A stretch of 64,000 nt of DNA, taken from Luteimonas mephitis DSM 12574. GTDB lineage: Bacteria > Pseudomonadota > Gammaproteobacteria > Xanthomonadales > Xanthomonadaceae. The position numbers were made by a program, and so were the translations under genes. The notes beneath the pieces are model-generated. The model saw nothing but the letters and a program-made list of their open reading frames with translations. It was not told the DNA's origin and ran no database searches. Below are positions 32,418-42,300 of the stretch, one piece after another; the first letter of the stretch is position 1, and the number at the start of each line of letters is the position of its first letter. The stretch spans positions 372,001 to 436,000 of the forward strand of contig NZ_AULN01000014.1 in the NCBI RefSeq assembly GCF_000422305.1. The letters are read 5' to 3'.

Positions 32418-33917
32418 TCATTCATTCCGCGGTGACACCGGGTGCTCCCGGCACCAGGCGCGGGCCGCCGCACCGATCGCGGACGACTCGGTGGGATAGG
32501 GATGGATCACCCGCGCCAGTCCGCGCACGCCGATCCCGTTGACCATCGCCTGGGTGACCTGTCCGATCAGCTCGCCGGCGCAGCGCGAGACGATCGTCGC
32601 GCCCAGGATGCGGTCCGAACCGTCGGCGACGTGGAGCTTGATGAAGCCGACGTCGTCACCGTCGAGCACCGCGCGGTCCACCACGTGCAGCGGGATCGTG
32701 CTGGTCGAGACGGCGATGCCGCGGCGCATCGCCTCGCGCACATAGAGGCCGACGTGCGCGATCTCCGGGTCGGTGTAGGTGCACCAGGGGATGACGAGGT
32801 CGCTCAACACGTGCTTTTCGCCGCGCAGCGCATTGGCGGCCGCCATGCGGCCGGTGGCCTCGGCGACATGGGTGAAGCGGTGTGCCATGCAGGCGTCGCC
32901 GGCGGCGTAGATCGCGGGATTGTCGGTGCGCAAGTGCTCGTCGACGCGGATGCCGTGCACGGCGTCGTGGCGCACGCCGGCCGCGTCCAGGCCCATGTCG
33001 TCGACGCGCGGCACCCGGCCGGTGCCCACCAGCAGCGCGTCGGCGGCCACGCTGGTCACGTAGTCGTCGCTGCGCAGGTCGGCGCGGATCTCGCCATCGA
33101 CGCGGCGCACCGCGGTCACCTCGGTGTTCAGCCGCACCTCGATCCCGTCGCGCGCGAACGCCACCGACAGGATCTGCGCGGCGTCGCGCTCCTCATGCGG
33201 CAGGAACAGCGGCATGTGCTGGACGATGATCACGCTGCTGCCGAAACGGCGGAACACCTGCGCCAGCTCGCAGCCCAGCGGGCCGCCGCCGATGACCAGC
33301 ATCCGCCGCGGCAGCGCGTCGATGCCGAAGATGGTCTCGTTGTTGAAGTAGCCCACGTCGCGCAGGCCGGGAATGTCCGGCACGTCGGGCTCGGCGCCGG
33401 TGGCGATCACGGCCTTGTCGAAGCGCAGCCGCACCCCGTCGAGATCGAGCCGGTCCGGCGCCTTGAACATCGCATGGCCGAAGAACAGGTCGATGCCGGC
33501 TTCCATCAGCATCCGCGGCGAGGTCGCGCGGCTCAGGCGTGCGCGCAGCTGCAGCACGCGCTCCATCGCGGCGTGGAAATCCACCTCGACTTGCTGCGGC
33601 GCGGCGGCACCGTAGCGCCGGGCATCGCGCATCTGCGCGTAGGCGCGGGCGGTGCGGACCAGCGCCTTGGACGGCTCGCAGCCGAAGTTGAGCCGGTCGC
33701 CGCCGAGCAGGTCGCGCTCGACCAGCGCCACGCGCACGCCGCTGTCGGCAGCCTCGCGCGCCGCCGCCAGTCCCGCGGCACCGGCGCCCACCACCACCAG
33801 CCCGTAGCGGTCCGCGGGCACGGGGTTTCGCCACGGCGTGGGGCGAATGTTGTCGCGAAGCTCGTCGCGGACGGCCGGGTCGACGACGATGCCGGAGCCG
33901 GAATCCCGACGATGCAT
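32418..33917 (-). CDS. Class I pyridine nucleotide-disulfide oxidoreductase, degenerate active site
   Basis: The 499-aa product resembles mercuric reductase-like and dihydrolipoamide dehydrogenase-like flavoproteins. It has FAD-binding VVVGAGAAGLAAA (41-53), NAD(P)-binding VIGGGPLGCE, the second FAD motif YAAGDACM and a dimerisation domain. The redox motif, normally GGDCLNxGCVPSK, reads GGDRLNFGCEPSK here: the first cysteine is Arg75 and only C80 remains. The C-terminal dyad region HPYPTESSA has Ser where Glu is expected. It may therefore not do disulfide chemistry. The start overlaps the stop of the upstream glycoamylase-like gene (TGATG). Substrate is unknown. Confidence 0.85.
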   Translation of the reverse strand: MHRRDSGSGIVVDPAVRDELRDNIRPTPWRNPVPADRYGLVVVGAGAAGLAAAREAADSGVRVALVERDLLGGDRLNFGCEPSKALVRTARAYAQMRDARRYGAAAPQQVEVDFHAAMERVLQLRARLSRATSPRMLMEAGIDLFFGHAMFKAPDRLDLDGVRLRFDKAVIATGAEPDVPDIPGLRDVGYFNNETIFGIDALPRRMLVIGGGPLGCELAQVFRRFGSSVIIVQHMPLFLPHEERDAAQILSVAFARDGIEVRLNTEVTAVRRVDGEIRADLRSDDYVTSVAADALLVGTGRVPRVDDMGLDAAGVRHDAVHGIRVDEHLRTDNPAIYAAGDACMAHRFTHVAEATGRMAAANALRGEKHVLSDLVIPWCTYTDPEIAHVGLYVREAMRRGIAVSTSTIPLHVVDRAVLDGDDVGFIKLHVADGSDRILGATIVSRCAGELIGQVTQAMVNGIGVRGLARVIHPYPTESSAIGAAARAWCREHPVSPRNE

Positions 33918-35368
33918 CAGGCCTGCTCCCCGTTGCGCGCGGCCGTATCCAGCCAGCCGCCGTCGAAGCCCGCGCGGTGCAGGCCTTCAACGATCCAGCG
34001 GCAGCCGCGCATCAGCTTCCACGGCAGCCCGGTGCGGTGGTTCTCGATCATCATCACGATGATTCCCTGGTCCAGTCCGAACAGGCCCGGCGACACCCAA
34101 GCGCGCCCGCTGCGATCACGCAGGTCGGCGTTGAAGCCGCTGGTGAAGGCGTGCTCGTGGACGATCCCGGGATGGCGCTCGCACATCGTGCGGATCGCCG
34201 CCAGCGCCAGTTCCGGCTCGAACGGCAGGCTGGCCAGCACCGCCGGCGGCGACAGGGTGCCGTCGTCGGGGCCGTAGGGCACGCCGCGCGCGGCGTAGCC
34301 GAACAGGTGGCGCGGTTCGGCATCGGCGCCTTGCACTTCGTCGCTGGGTCCTTCGCAGGCGCTGAATCCCCAGCAATCCTCGTCGTAGCCGGCATGGCCG
34401 CGCGGGTTGATGCACGCATAGGCGCGCTGCACGTGGACGGCGCGGCGGCTGTTCTCGAAGTAGTCGCACTGCTTGGCACGCATGAAGCGGTCACGGATGC
34501 CGCGAAAGTCGATCCACGCGTGCGAGAACTGGTGGATGAACAGCGGCCCCGCGTACAGGAATTCCTGGCCGTAGAGGTTCTCCCACTGGTAGGTACTGGT
34601 CCAGGCGCGGTAGCAGTCGTCGCCGATCGGGTGGGTGGGCGAGCCCAGCGCGAGCACGTACAGCACGATCGCCTCGCTGTAGCCCTCCCATCCGTAGTGG
34701 AGGAAGCCGCATTCGGGCTTCCAGCCCTGCATGATCGTGCTGCCGCCGTCCTGCGACCAGCGCCAGTCGACGCGCCGGTACAGCTGGTCGGCGATCTGGC
34801 GAAGTTCTTCCTCGGCGGGAGTGTCGGCGTCGAAGTAGCGGCTGGCCGCCAGCGCGCCGACGACCAGCAGCGCGGTGTCGATCATCGACAGCTCGCAGCG
34901 CCAAACGCGGGTGCCCGCATCGCGGTCGAGGAAGTGGAAGTAGAACCCCTTGTAGCCGGTGGCGCCGTCGCTGCCGTCCTGGTTGCTGTCGCGGAAGAAG
35001 CGCAGCGCGGCGGCGCAATGCTCGATCGCTTCCGCACGGTCGATCCAGCCGCGCTCCACCGCGACCGGGTACGACGACAGGGCAAACCCGACCACCGCGA
35101 TGCTGACCGGCGAGCCGGCGCGCGAGGTGTCGAAGAACAGGCCGTTGGCGGGATTGCGGTTGCGCGGGAAGTAGTCGAAGGCGGCCCGCTGCCAGGCGTC
35201 GAGCTGCGCGTCATCGGTCACGCCGGGCAACGACTGCACGTCGTCGGCGTCGATGGCCGCGGCGTGCGCCACGGTCGCCGCCGCCGCGCTGTTGTGGATC
35301 GTCTTCGGCACCTTGACGCGCAGTGTAGGCGGCAGTTCGTTAGCTCGCCATGATGTTGACCTGGCCAT
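33917..35368 (-). CDS. Glycoamylase-family hydrolase (GH144-like, COG5368)
   Basis: The 483-aa product belongs to the glycoamylase-like (alpha/alpha)6 barrel family (PF10091). Members include GH144 endo-beta-1,2-glucanases and the middle domain of cyclic beta-1,2-glucan synthases. Visible features are AAFDYFPRNRNPANGLFFD, GYKGFYFHFLD, CELSMIDTALLV, WKPECGFLHYGWEGYSEA and GLFGLDQGIIVMMIEN. No clear signal peptide is seen from the ATG at 35366-35368, which I consider the best start but not certain. It is divergent from the GH94 gene with only about 50 bp between. A role in beta-1,2-glucan cleavage is inferred from family and neighbours. Confidence 0.82.
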   Translation of the reverse strand: MARSTSWRANELPPTLRVKVPKTIHNSAAAATVAHAAAIDADDVQSLPGVTDDAQLDAWQRAAFDYFPRNRNPANGLFFDTSRAGSPVSIAVVGFALSSYPVAVERGWIDRAEAIEHCAAALRFFRDSNQDGSDGATGYKGFYFHFLDRDAGTRVWRCELSMIDTALLVVGALAASRYFDADTPAEEELRQIADQLYRRVDWRWSQDGGSTIMQGWKPECGFLHYGWEGYSEAIVLYVLALGSPTHPIGDDCYRAWTSTYQWENLYGQEFLYAGPLFIHQFSHAWIDFRGIRDRFMRAKQCDYFENSRRAVHVQRAYACINPRGHAGYDEDCWGFSACEGPSDEVQGADAEPRHLFGYAARGVPYGPDDGTLSPPAVLASLPFEPELALAAIRTMCERHPGIVHEHAFTSGFNADLRDRSGRAWVSPGLFGLDQGIIVMMIENHRTGLPWKLMRGCRWIVEGLHRAGFDGGWLDTAARNGEQA

Positions 35369-35418
35369 TACCGCCGACGTGTCATAAAGAGCGGTCGCCC
35401 GACAGGAATCCAGATCCC

Positions 35419-38400
35419 ATGCACGATCATGCTTCCGGGAGCACGCCTCCTTCGGCCTGCCGCCAGGCACCGCGGCTGCAGCTGCTTTCGAACGGCCGCC
35501 ACGGCGTGATGCTGACCGCGGCCGGCGCCGGTTACACGCAGTGGGGGAACTGCGCGATCACGCGCTGGCGCGCCGATCCGACCTGCGATGATCGCGGCTG
35601 CTGGCTGTACCTGCGCGACGTCGACGACGGCGCGACCTGGTCGGCGGGACTGCAGCCGGTCGGCGGCGCGCCCGACGCGTATGAGGCTTCATTCGATGCG
35701 GGTCGTGCTTGCATCCGGCGCCGCGACGGCGACATCGAAACCACGACCGAAGTGCTGGTCGCGGGCGATGGCGACGCCGACGTGCGGCGCATCACCCTGC
35801 ACAACCGGGGTGACCGCGAACGCACCATCGAAGTGACCAGCTACGCCGAACTGGTGCTGGCTCCGGCGCCGGGCGATGCGGCGCATCCCGCGTTCTCGAA
35901 GATGTTCGTGCGCACGCAGTGGCTGGCCGAACGGGAACTGCTGCTGGCCGCGCGCCGGGTGCGCAGCCCGGGCGACCCGTCCGCATGCGCCGCGCAGTGG
36001 CTCGACGTCGAGGGCGGAACCGGCGACGAACCGCAGTGGGAAACCGACCGCGCGCGCTTCATCGGCCGCGGCGGCGACCAGCGCAGCCCCGCAGCGTTGT
36101 CGATGCCGAGGTTGTCGGGAACCGTCGGCACCGTGCTCGACCCCGTGTTCTGCCTGCGCCGCCGCGTGCGCATCGCGGCGGGCGGATCGGCGACGCTGCA
36201 GCTGTGGACGGTGGCGGCCGGATCGCGCGACGCGGTGCTGGCGCTCGCCGACCGGTACCGCGGCGCTGACGCCTTCGCGCACGCATCGCAAAGCGCATCG
36301 CGACATGCGCGGGAGCTGCAGGCCAGGCTCGACATCGACGACGCGCAGGCGCAGCGCTTCCAGCGGCTCGCATCCGCGCTGCTGTACGCGGATCCGGCGC
36401 TGCGCGCCGCTCCCGACGCGCTCGCGGCGGGGCAGGGCGGCGCACCGACGCTGTGGGCCGGCGGCGTTTCCGGTGATCGCCCCATCGTGCTGCTTCGGAT
36501 CGAAAGCGACGCGGGCCTGGCACTGGCGGACGACCTGCTGATCGCCGGCGCGTACTGGCAAGCGCATGGCGTGGACGCCGACCTGGTGGCGCTTGTCGAT
36601 GCGGGCGACGGAGATTCGGCCGCGTGCCAGGCCGCGTTGCAGGCGCGCTTCGACGCGCACGCCAGGCGGTTTCCGCCTCCGGACGGCAAGCCGAACCTGT
36701 TCGCCCTGCGCGCCGACCAGGCCACGCCGACGCTGCTGGCGGGCCTGGCGACGGCCGCTGCGATCGTCATCGACCAGCGCGGCGGCATGCTGGCCGAACA
36801 GGGTGATGCGCTGTCTGCCGAAGCAGGTGCGCAACCGGCCAGGGACGCGAATGATGCCGTCGCCGCGCGCGGCGGCATTGAACCGATCACGCAGGACGCG
36901 CCTGCCGACGCCATCGAGGACACCCTCGAGTTCTTCAACGGCCACGGCGGCTTCGCCGACGACGGCCGCGAGTACGTGACGGTCATCCGCAACGGCGTGC
37001 TGCCGCCGATGCCGTGGCTCAACGTGGTCGCCAATCCCGATTTCGGCTTCACCGCCACCGAGGCCGGCGGCGGCTATGCGTGGTCGCAGAACAGCCAGCG
37101 CAACCCGATCACGCCGTGGGCCAACGATCCGGTCTCCGACCCGCCACAGGAAGTGCTGTACGTGCGCGACGAGGACGACGGCCGGCTGTTCACCGCCACC
37201 GCGCTGCCGCGCTGCGGCGATGGCGGCGAGTACGTCGTGCGCCACGGCCACGGTTACAGCCGCTTCCAGCACGCGGGGCACGGAATCGAACTCGACCTGC
37301 TGCAGTACGTGCCGGTCGACGACGGCCTGAAGATCTCGCGGCTGCGGCTGCGCAACCGCTCCGGGCGCGCGCGCAGGCTGTCGGTCACCGCGTTCGTGCA
37401 GTGGGCGCTGGGGCCGAACGGCACCCGGCCGGCGCCCTTCGTCACCACGTCACTGGATGCGGGCACCGGCGCGCTGTTCGCCGGCAATGCCTGGCGCGCG
37501 GAGTTCGGCGAGCGCGTCGCCTTCATCGACCTGCGCGGACGCCAGTCCTCGCACGGCGGCGATCGCTGCGACTTCATCGGCCCGCACGGTGACCTCGCTT
37601 CACCCGCCGCGTTGCGCACCAATGCGCCGCTGGCCGGCCGCACCGGCGCCGGCCTCGACCCCTGCGGCGCGCTGCAGGCCCGCATCGAGCTGCCCGCAGG
37701 CGGCGAGGACGAGATCGTGCTGCTGCTTGGCGACGCAGCCGACGCCGAAGCCGCACGCAAGCTGGTGCGCCGCTACCGCGATGCCGACCTGGACGCCGTG
37801 CTGGAGGCCGCCACGCGGCAGTGGGACGACATCCTCGGCACCGTGCAGGTGCGCACGCCGGACCGTGCGATGGACCTGCTGCTCAACCGCTGGCTGCTGT
37901 ACCAGGCGCTGTGCTGCCGGGTGTGGGCGCGCACCGCCTATTACCAGGCCAGCGGAGCGTATGGTTTCCGCGACCAGCTGCAGGACGTGATGGCGACCTG
38001 CATCGCCAGGCCGGACGAAACCCGAGCGCAGCTGCTGCGCGCAGCCGGCCGCCAGTTCGAGCAGGGCGACGTGCAGCACTGGTGGCTGCCGCCCGGCGGC
38101 GACGGCATCCGCACGCGCATGACCGACGACCGCCTGTGGCTGCCGTTCGTCGCCTGCCATTACATGGACGCCACCGGCGACACCGCGCTGCTCGACACGC
38201 GCCAGCCCTTCATCGAAGGGCCGCAGGTCGAACCCGGCGCGCACGAGGCCTACTACCGGCCGACCATCGCCGCCACCGATGCCAGCTTCTACGAACACTG
38301 CGCGCGCGCGATCGACGTCAGCCTCACGCTTGGCGCGCACGACCTGCCGCTGTTCGGCACCGGCGACTGGAACGACGGCATGAACCGGGTCGGCGAGCAG

Positions 38401-39336
38401 GGCAGGGGCGAGAGTTCGTGGCTGGGCTGGTTCCTGTGCGCCACCATCGACGCCTTCGCGCCGCATGCGAAGGCCCGCGGCGAACATGACCGCGCGGCGC
38501 GCTGGGAACAGGTGGCCAGGACGGTGCGCATCGGGCTGGATGCGGGCGGCTGGGACGGGCAGTGGTACCGCCGCGGCTACTACGACGACGGCACGCCGCT
38601 GGGTTCGCATGAAAGCGAAGAGTGCCGCATCGACGCCATCGCGCAGTCGTGGAGCGTGATCGCCGGCGGCGGTGATCCCAAACACGCAAGGTCGGCGATG
38701 GAGCAGGTCGACCGCCAGCTGATCCTGCGCAATGAGAGAATCGCCCCGCTGTTCACGCCGCCGCTGCAGCACACTTCGCACGACCCGGGCTACATCAAGG
38801 CCTATCCGCCGGGCCTGCGCGAGAACGGCGGCCAGTACACGCACGGCTCGCAGTGGTCGATCTTCGCGTTCTCGAAGCTGGGCGACGGCGACCGCGCGTT
38901 CGAACTGTTCTCGCTGATCAATCCGGTCCACCACGCCGCAACGCCGGACGGCGTGGCGCGCTACCAGGTCGAACCCTACGTGGCGGCCGCCGACGTGTAC
39001 TCGGTCGAACCGCACGTCGGCCGCAGCGGCTGGACCTGGTACACCGGCTCCGGCGCATGGCTCTACCGGGCCGGACTGGAGGCGATCCTCGGCTTCCACC
39101 TGCAGGGCGAGCAGTTGCTGCTTGACCCGTGCATTCCCCGGGACTGGCCCGGCTTCTCGATCGAGTACCGCCACGGCGGCAGCCGTTACCTGATCGAGGT
39201 CGCCAACCCGCACCGCGCCTGCCGCGGCATCGCGAGCTGCGAACTCGACGGCCGCGCGCTCGACGTCGGCCCGTGCCTGGTGCCGCTGCGCGACGACGGC
39301 GCCGTGCACCGCGTTGCCATCGGACTCGGCCGCTGA
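35419..39336 (+). CDS. GH94 family protein, NdvB C-terminal-like (putative beta-1,2-glucan phosphorylase)
   Basis: The 1305-aa product aligns by eye with the C-terminal part of the adjacent NdvB. LSNGRHGVMLTAAGAGY and WLYLRDVDDGATWSAG here correspond to LSNGRYHLMLTSAGSGY and the CYLRDVDSGGFWSAS segment there. It has two beta-sandwich (GT36_AF-like) modules and the GH94 barrel with the catalytic Asp motif GTGDWNDGMN near residue 982. GH94 enzymes of this architecture include 1,2-beta-oligoglucan phosphorylase, which releases glucose-1-phosphate; that activity is inferred. The ATG at 35419-35421 is chosen; upstream in-frame codons look non-coding. It lies 16 bp before ndvB. Confidence 0.85.
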   Translation: MHDHASGSTPPSACRQAPRLQLLSNGRHGVMLTAAGAGYTQWGNCAITRWRADPTCDDRGCWLYLRDVDDGATWSAGLQPVGGAPDAYEASFDAGRACIRRRDGDIETTTEVLVAGDGDADVRRITLHNRGDRERTIEVTSYAELVLAPAPGDAAHPAFSKMFVRTQWLAERELLLAARRVRSPGDPSACAAQWLDVEGGTGDEPQWETDRARFIGRGGDQRSPAALSMPRLSGTVGTVLDPVFCLRRRVRIAAGGSATLQLWTVAAGSRDAVLALADRYRGADAFAHASQSASRHARELQARLDIDDAQAQRFQRLASALLYADPALRAAPDALAAGQGGAPTLWAGGVSGDRPIVLLRIESDAGLALADDLLIAGAYWQAHGVDADLVALVDAGDGDSAACQAALQARFDAHARRFPPPDGKPNLFALRADQATPTLLAGLATAAAIVIDQRGGMLAEQGDALSAEAGAQPARDANDAVAARGGIEPITQDAPADAIEDTLEFFNGHGGFADDGREYVTVIRNGVLPPMPWLNVVANPDFGFTATEAGGGYAWSQNSQRNPITPWANDPVSDPPQEVLYVRDEDDGRLFTATALPRCGDGGEYVVRHGHGYSRFQHAGHGIELDLLQYVPVDDGLKISRLRLRNRSGRARRLSVTAFVQWALGPNGTRPAPFVTTSLDAGTGALFAGNAWRAEFGERVAFIDLRGRQSSHGGDRCDFIGPHGDLASPAALRTNAPLAGRTGAGLDPCGALQARIELPAGGEDEIVLLLGDAADAEAARKLVRRYRDADLDAVLEAATRQWDDILGTVQVRTPDRAMDLLLNRWLLYQALCCRVWARTAYYQASGAYGFRDQLQDVMATCIARPDETRAQLLRAAGRQFEQGDVQHWWLPPGGDGIRTRMTDDRLWLPFVACHYMDATGDTALLDTRQPFIEGPQVEPGAHEAYYRPTIAATDASFYEHCARAIDVSLTLGAHDLPLFGTGDWNDGMNRVGEQGRGESSWLGWFLCATIDAFAPHAKARGEHDRAARWEQVARTVRIGLDAGGWDGQWYRRGYYDDGTPLGSHESEECRIDAIAQSWSVIAGGGDPKHARSAMEQVDRQLILRNERIAPLFTPPLQHTSHDPGYIKAYPPGLRENGGQYTHGSQWSIFAFSKLGDGDRAFELFSLINPVHHAATPDGVARYQVEPYVAAADVYSVEPHVGRSGWTWYTGSGAWLYRAGLEAILGFHLQGEQLLLDPCIPRDWPGFSIEYRHGGSRYLIEVANPHRACRGIASCELDGRALDVGPCLVPLRDDGAVHRVAIGLGR

Positions 39337-39352
39337 TGCAGCCGGCCCGCGC

Positions 39353-42300
39353 GTGATCCCGCCCCGCAAGCGCCCAGGCGAAACCGCCCGCCAGTGGCTG
39401 GCGCGCCGCGCCGCGCGCCAGGCGCACGCGGCGACGGCCACCGGCCCGCACGAGCTGCCGCTGCGTGCGCAGCTGTTCAGCGCCGAGCAGATGGAACGCC
39501 ACGGCCGGGTGCTGGCGCAGGCGCACAAGCTCAGCGGTCGCCACAGCGCCGACCTGCTGCTGGCGCGGCTGAGTGCGAACGAGACGGTGATCGAACGCGC
39601 CAGCCGGCTGCTCGGTGACGCCGCGCATGCCAAGCGCCGCCTGACCCCAGCCGGCGACTGGCTGCTCGACAACCTCTACCTGATCGAGGAACAGGTCAGG
39701 ATCGCGCGCCGCCACCTGCCCAAGGGCTACAGCCGCGAACTGCCGCGCCTGGAGGGCGGTCCGTCCGACCAGCTGCCGCGGGTCTACGACATCGCGCTCA
39801 ACGCGATCTCGCATGGCGACGGCCGCGTCGACGTCGAGAGCCTGGGCCGCTTCATCAGTGCGTACCAGTCGGTCACGCCGCTCACGCTCGGTGAGCTGTG
39901 GGCGATCCCGATCATGCTGCGGCTGGCGCTGATCGAGAACCTGCGCCGAGTCAGCGCGCAGGTGACCGCCGGTCGCATCGACCGCGACCTCGCCGACATG
40001 TGGGCGGATCGTTTCGGCGCGATCGCCGAGTCCGACCCCAAGAGCGTGGTGCTGGTGATCGCGGACATGGCACGCGCCCAGCCGCCGCCGAGCAGCGCCT
40101 TCGTCGCCGAGATCGTCCGCCGCCTGCAGGGGCAGGGCGCGGCGCTGAGCCTGCCGCTGACCTGGATCGAGCAGTGGCTGGCCGACCGGGAGCAGGGCAT
40201 CGCGCCGCTGGTGCAGGCGGAGAGCCGGCAGCAGGCCGCCGACCAGGTGTCGATCAGCAACAGCATCGGCAGCCTGCGGCTGCTGTCGATGACCGACTGG
40301 CGCGACTTCGTCGAGGCCATGAGCGTGGTCGAGGCGACGCTGCGCGACGACCCGGACGGCACCTACGGCCGGATGGATTTCGCCACCCGCGACCGCTACC
40401 GCCACGTCGTCGAGCGCATCGCGCGGCGCGGAAAACTCAAGGAACACGAGGTCGCGAGCGCCGCGCTGCAGCTGGCGCGCGATGCCGACGTGCAGGACGG
40501 CACCGGCGACATCGCCCACCATGTCGGCTACTACCTCGTCGACGCAGGGCTGCCGCGCCTGGAGGATGCACTCGGGTTGCGGCGCGGGCTGCTGGCCGCC
40601 CTGCGCAGCGGGCCGGCGCACTTCCCGCTGCCGGCCTACATCCTGCCGATCGCGGCGGTGGTGACGCTGTTCACCGCCGGGCTGATGGGCGATGCGCGCG
40701 AGATCCTCGACCAGCGCGACGTACTGTACCTGGTCGGCGTGCTGGCGGTGATCGCCTTCAGCGAACTGGGCGTGGTGCTGGTGAACTGGTTCGCCACCAT
40801 CCTGACCGTGCCGCGCGCATTGCCGCGACTGGATTACTCCGACGGCATCCCGCCCGACGCACGCACGCTGGTTGTGGTGCCGAGCATGATCGGCGATGTC
40901 GAGTCGGTGCATGCGCTGGCCGACGCGCTGGAGGTGCGGTTCCTCGCCAATCGCGACGGTAACCTGCGCTTCGCGCTGCTGACCGACTTCCTCGATGCCG
41001 ATGCGGAAGTGCTTCCGGGCGACGCCGCCGTGCTTGACGAGGCGAGGCACGCGATCGAGGCGCTGAATGCACGCCACGCCGGCGGTTACGACATCTTCTT
41101 CCTGCTGCACCGGCCGCGGACCTGGAACCCGCGCGAACGCACGTGGATGGGACGCGAGCGCAAGCGCGGCAAGCTCGCGGCGCTCAACGCCTTCCTGCGA
41201 GACGGCAGCCCGGCGGCCTTCTCCAGCATCGTCGGCGACGCGCAGGCGCTGCAGGGCGTGCGCTACGTGATCACGCTCGACACCGATACCCGGCTGCCGC
41301 ACGATGCCGCGCGCGAAATGGTCGGTACGCTGGCCCATCCGCTCAACCGCGCCCGGCTGGATCCTTCGCGGCGCGTGGTGTCGGGTGGCTACGGCATCCT
41401 GCAGCCGCGCGTGGGCGCCAGCATGGGCGGCGAGCGTCGCTCCTGGTATGCGCGCCTATACGGCAGCGAGCCGGGCATCGATCCGTACACGCGCACGGTG
41501 TCGGACGTCTACCAGGACCTGTTCGGCGAAGGCTCGTTCGTCGGCAAGGGCATCTACGACCTGGCCGCGTTCGAACGCACGCTGGCCGATCGCTTCCCCG
41601 ACAACCAGATCCTCAGCCACGACCTGCTCGAGGGCTGCTACGCACGCGCCGGGCTGGTCAGCGACGTGCAGCTGTACGAGGACTATCCCGACCGCTATGC
41701 GCTGGACGTCAAGCGTCGCCACCGCTGGATCCGCGGCGACTGGCAGCTGCTGCCCTGGCTGCTGCCGTGGGTACCGACGGGCGGCGGCCGCGGGCAGCGC
41801 AATCCGCTGTCATGGCTCTCGCGCGGCAAGCTGCTCGACAACCTGCGCCGCAGCCTGGTGCCGGCGGCGACCACCACGCTGTTCGTGCTTGGCTGGCTGC
41901 TCGCGCCGCACGCGCTCGGATGGACGATGTGGGTGCTGTCGACGCTGCTGGTGGCGCCGCTGGTGGCCGCCCTGACTGCGCTGTTCGACAAGCCTCGCGA
42001 ACTGCCGTGGCGGGCACACCTGCAGCATCGCGCGCAGGCGGCCGGGCGCGACCTGGCGCGGATTGCGCTGGGCGCTGCGTTCCTGCCGTACGAGGCGTTC
42101 TACAGCCTCGATGCGATCGCGCGCACGCTGTGGCGGATGCTGGTCTCGCGCCGGCGGATGCTGCAGTGGAGCCCGTCGAGCCTGGTGGAGAAGACGCTGG
42201 GCAGCGGCCTGGCGGCGTCGCTGCGCGAGATGTGGTTCGCGCCGCTGTTAGCGATCGCGGTCGCGTTTGCGCTGGCACGCCTGCATCCGGCGTCGCTGCC

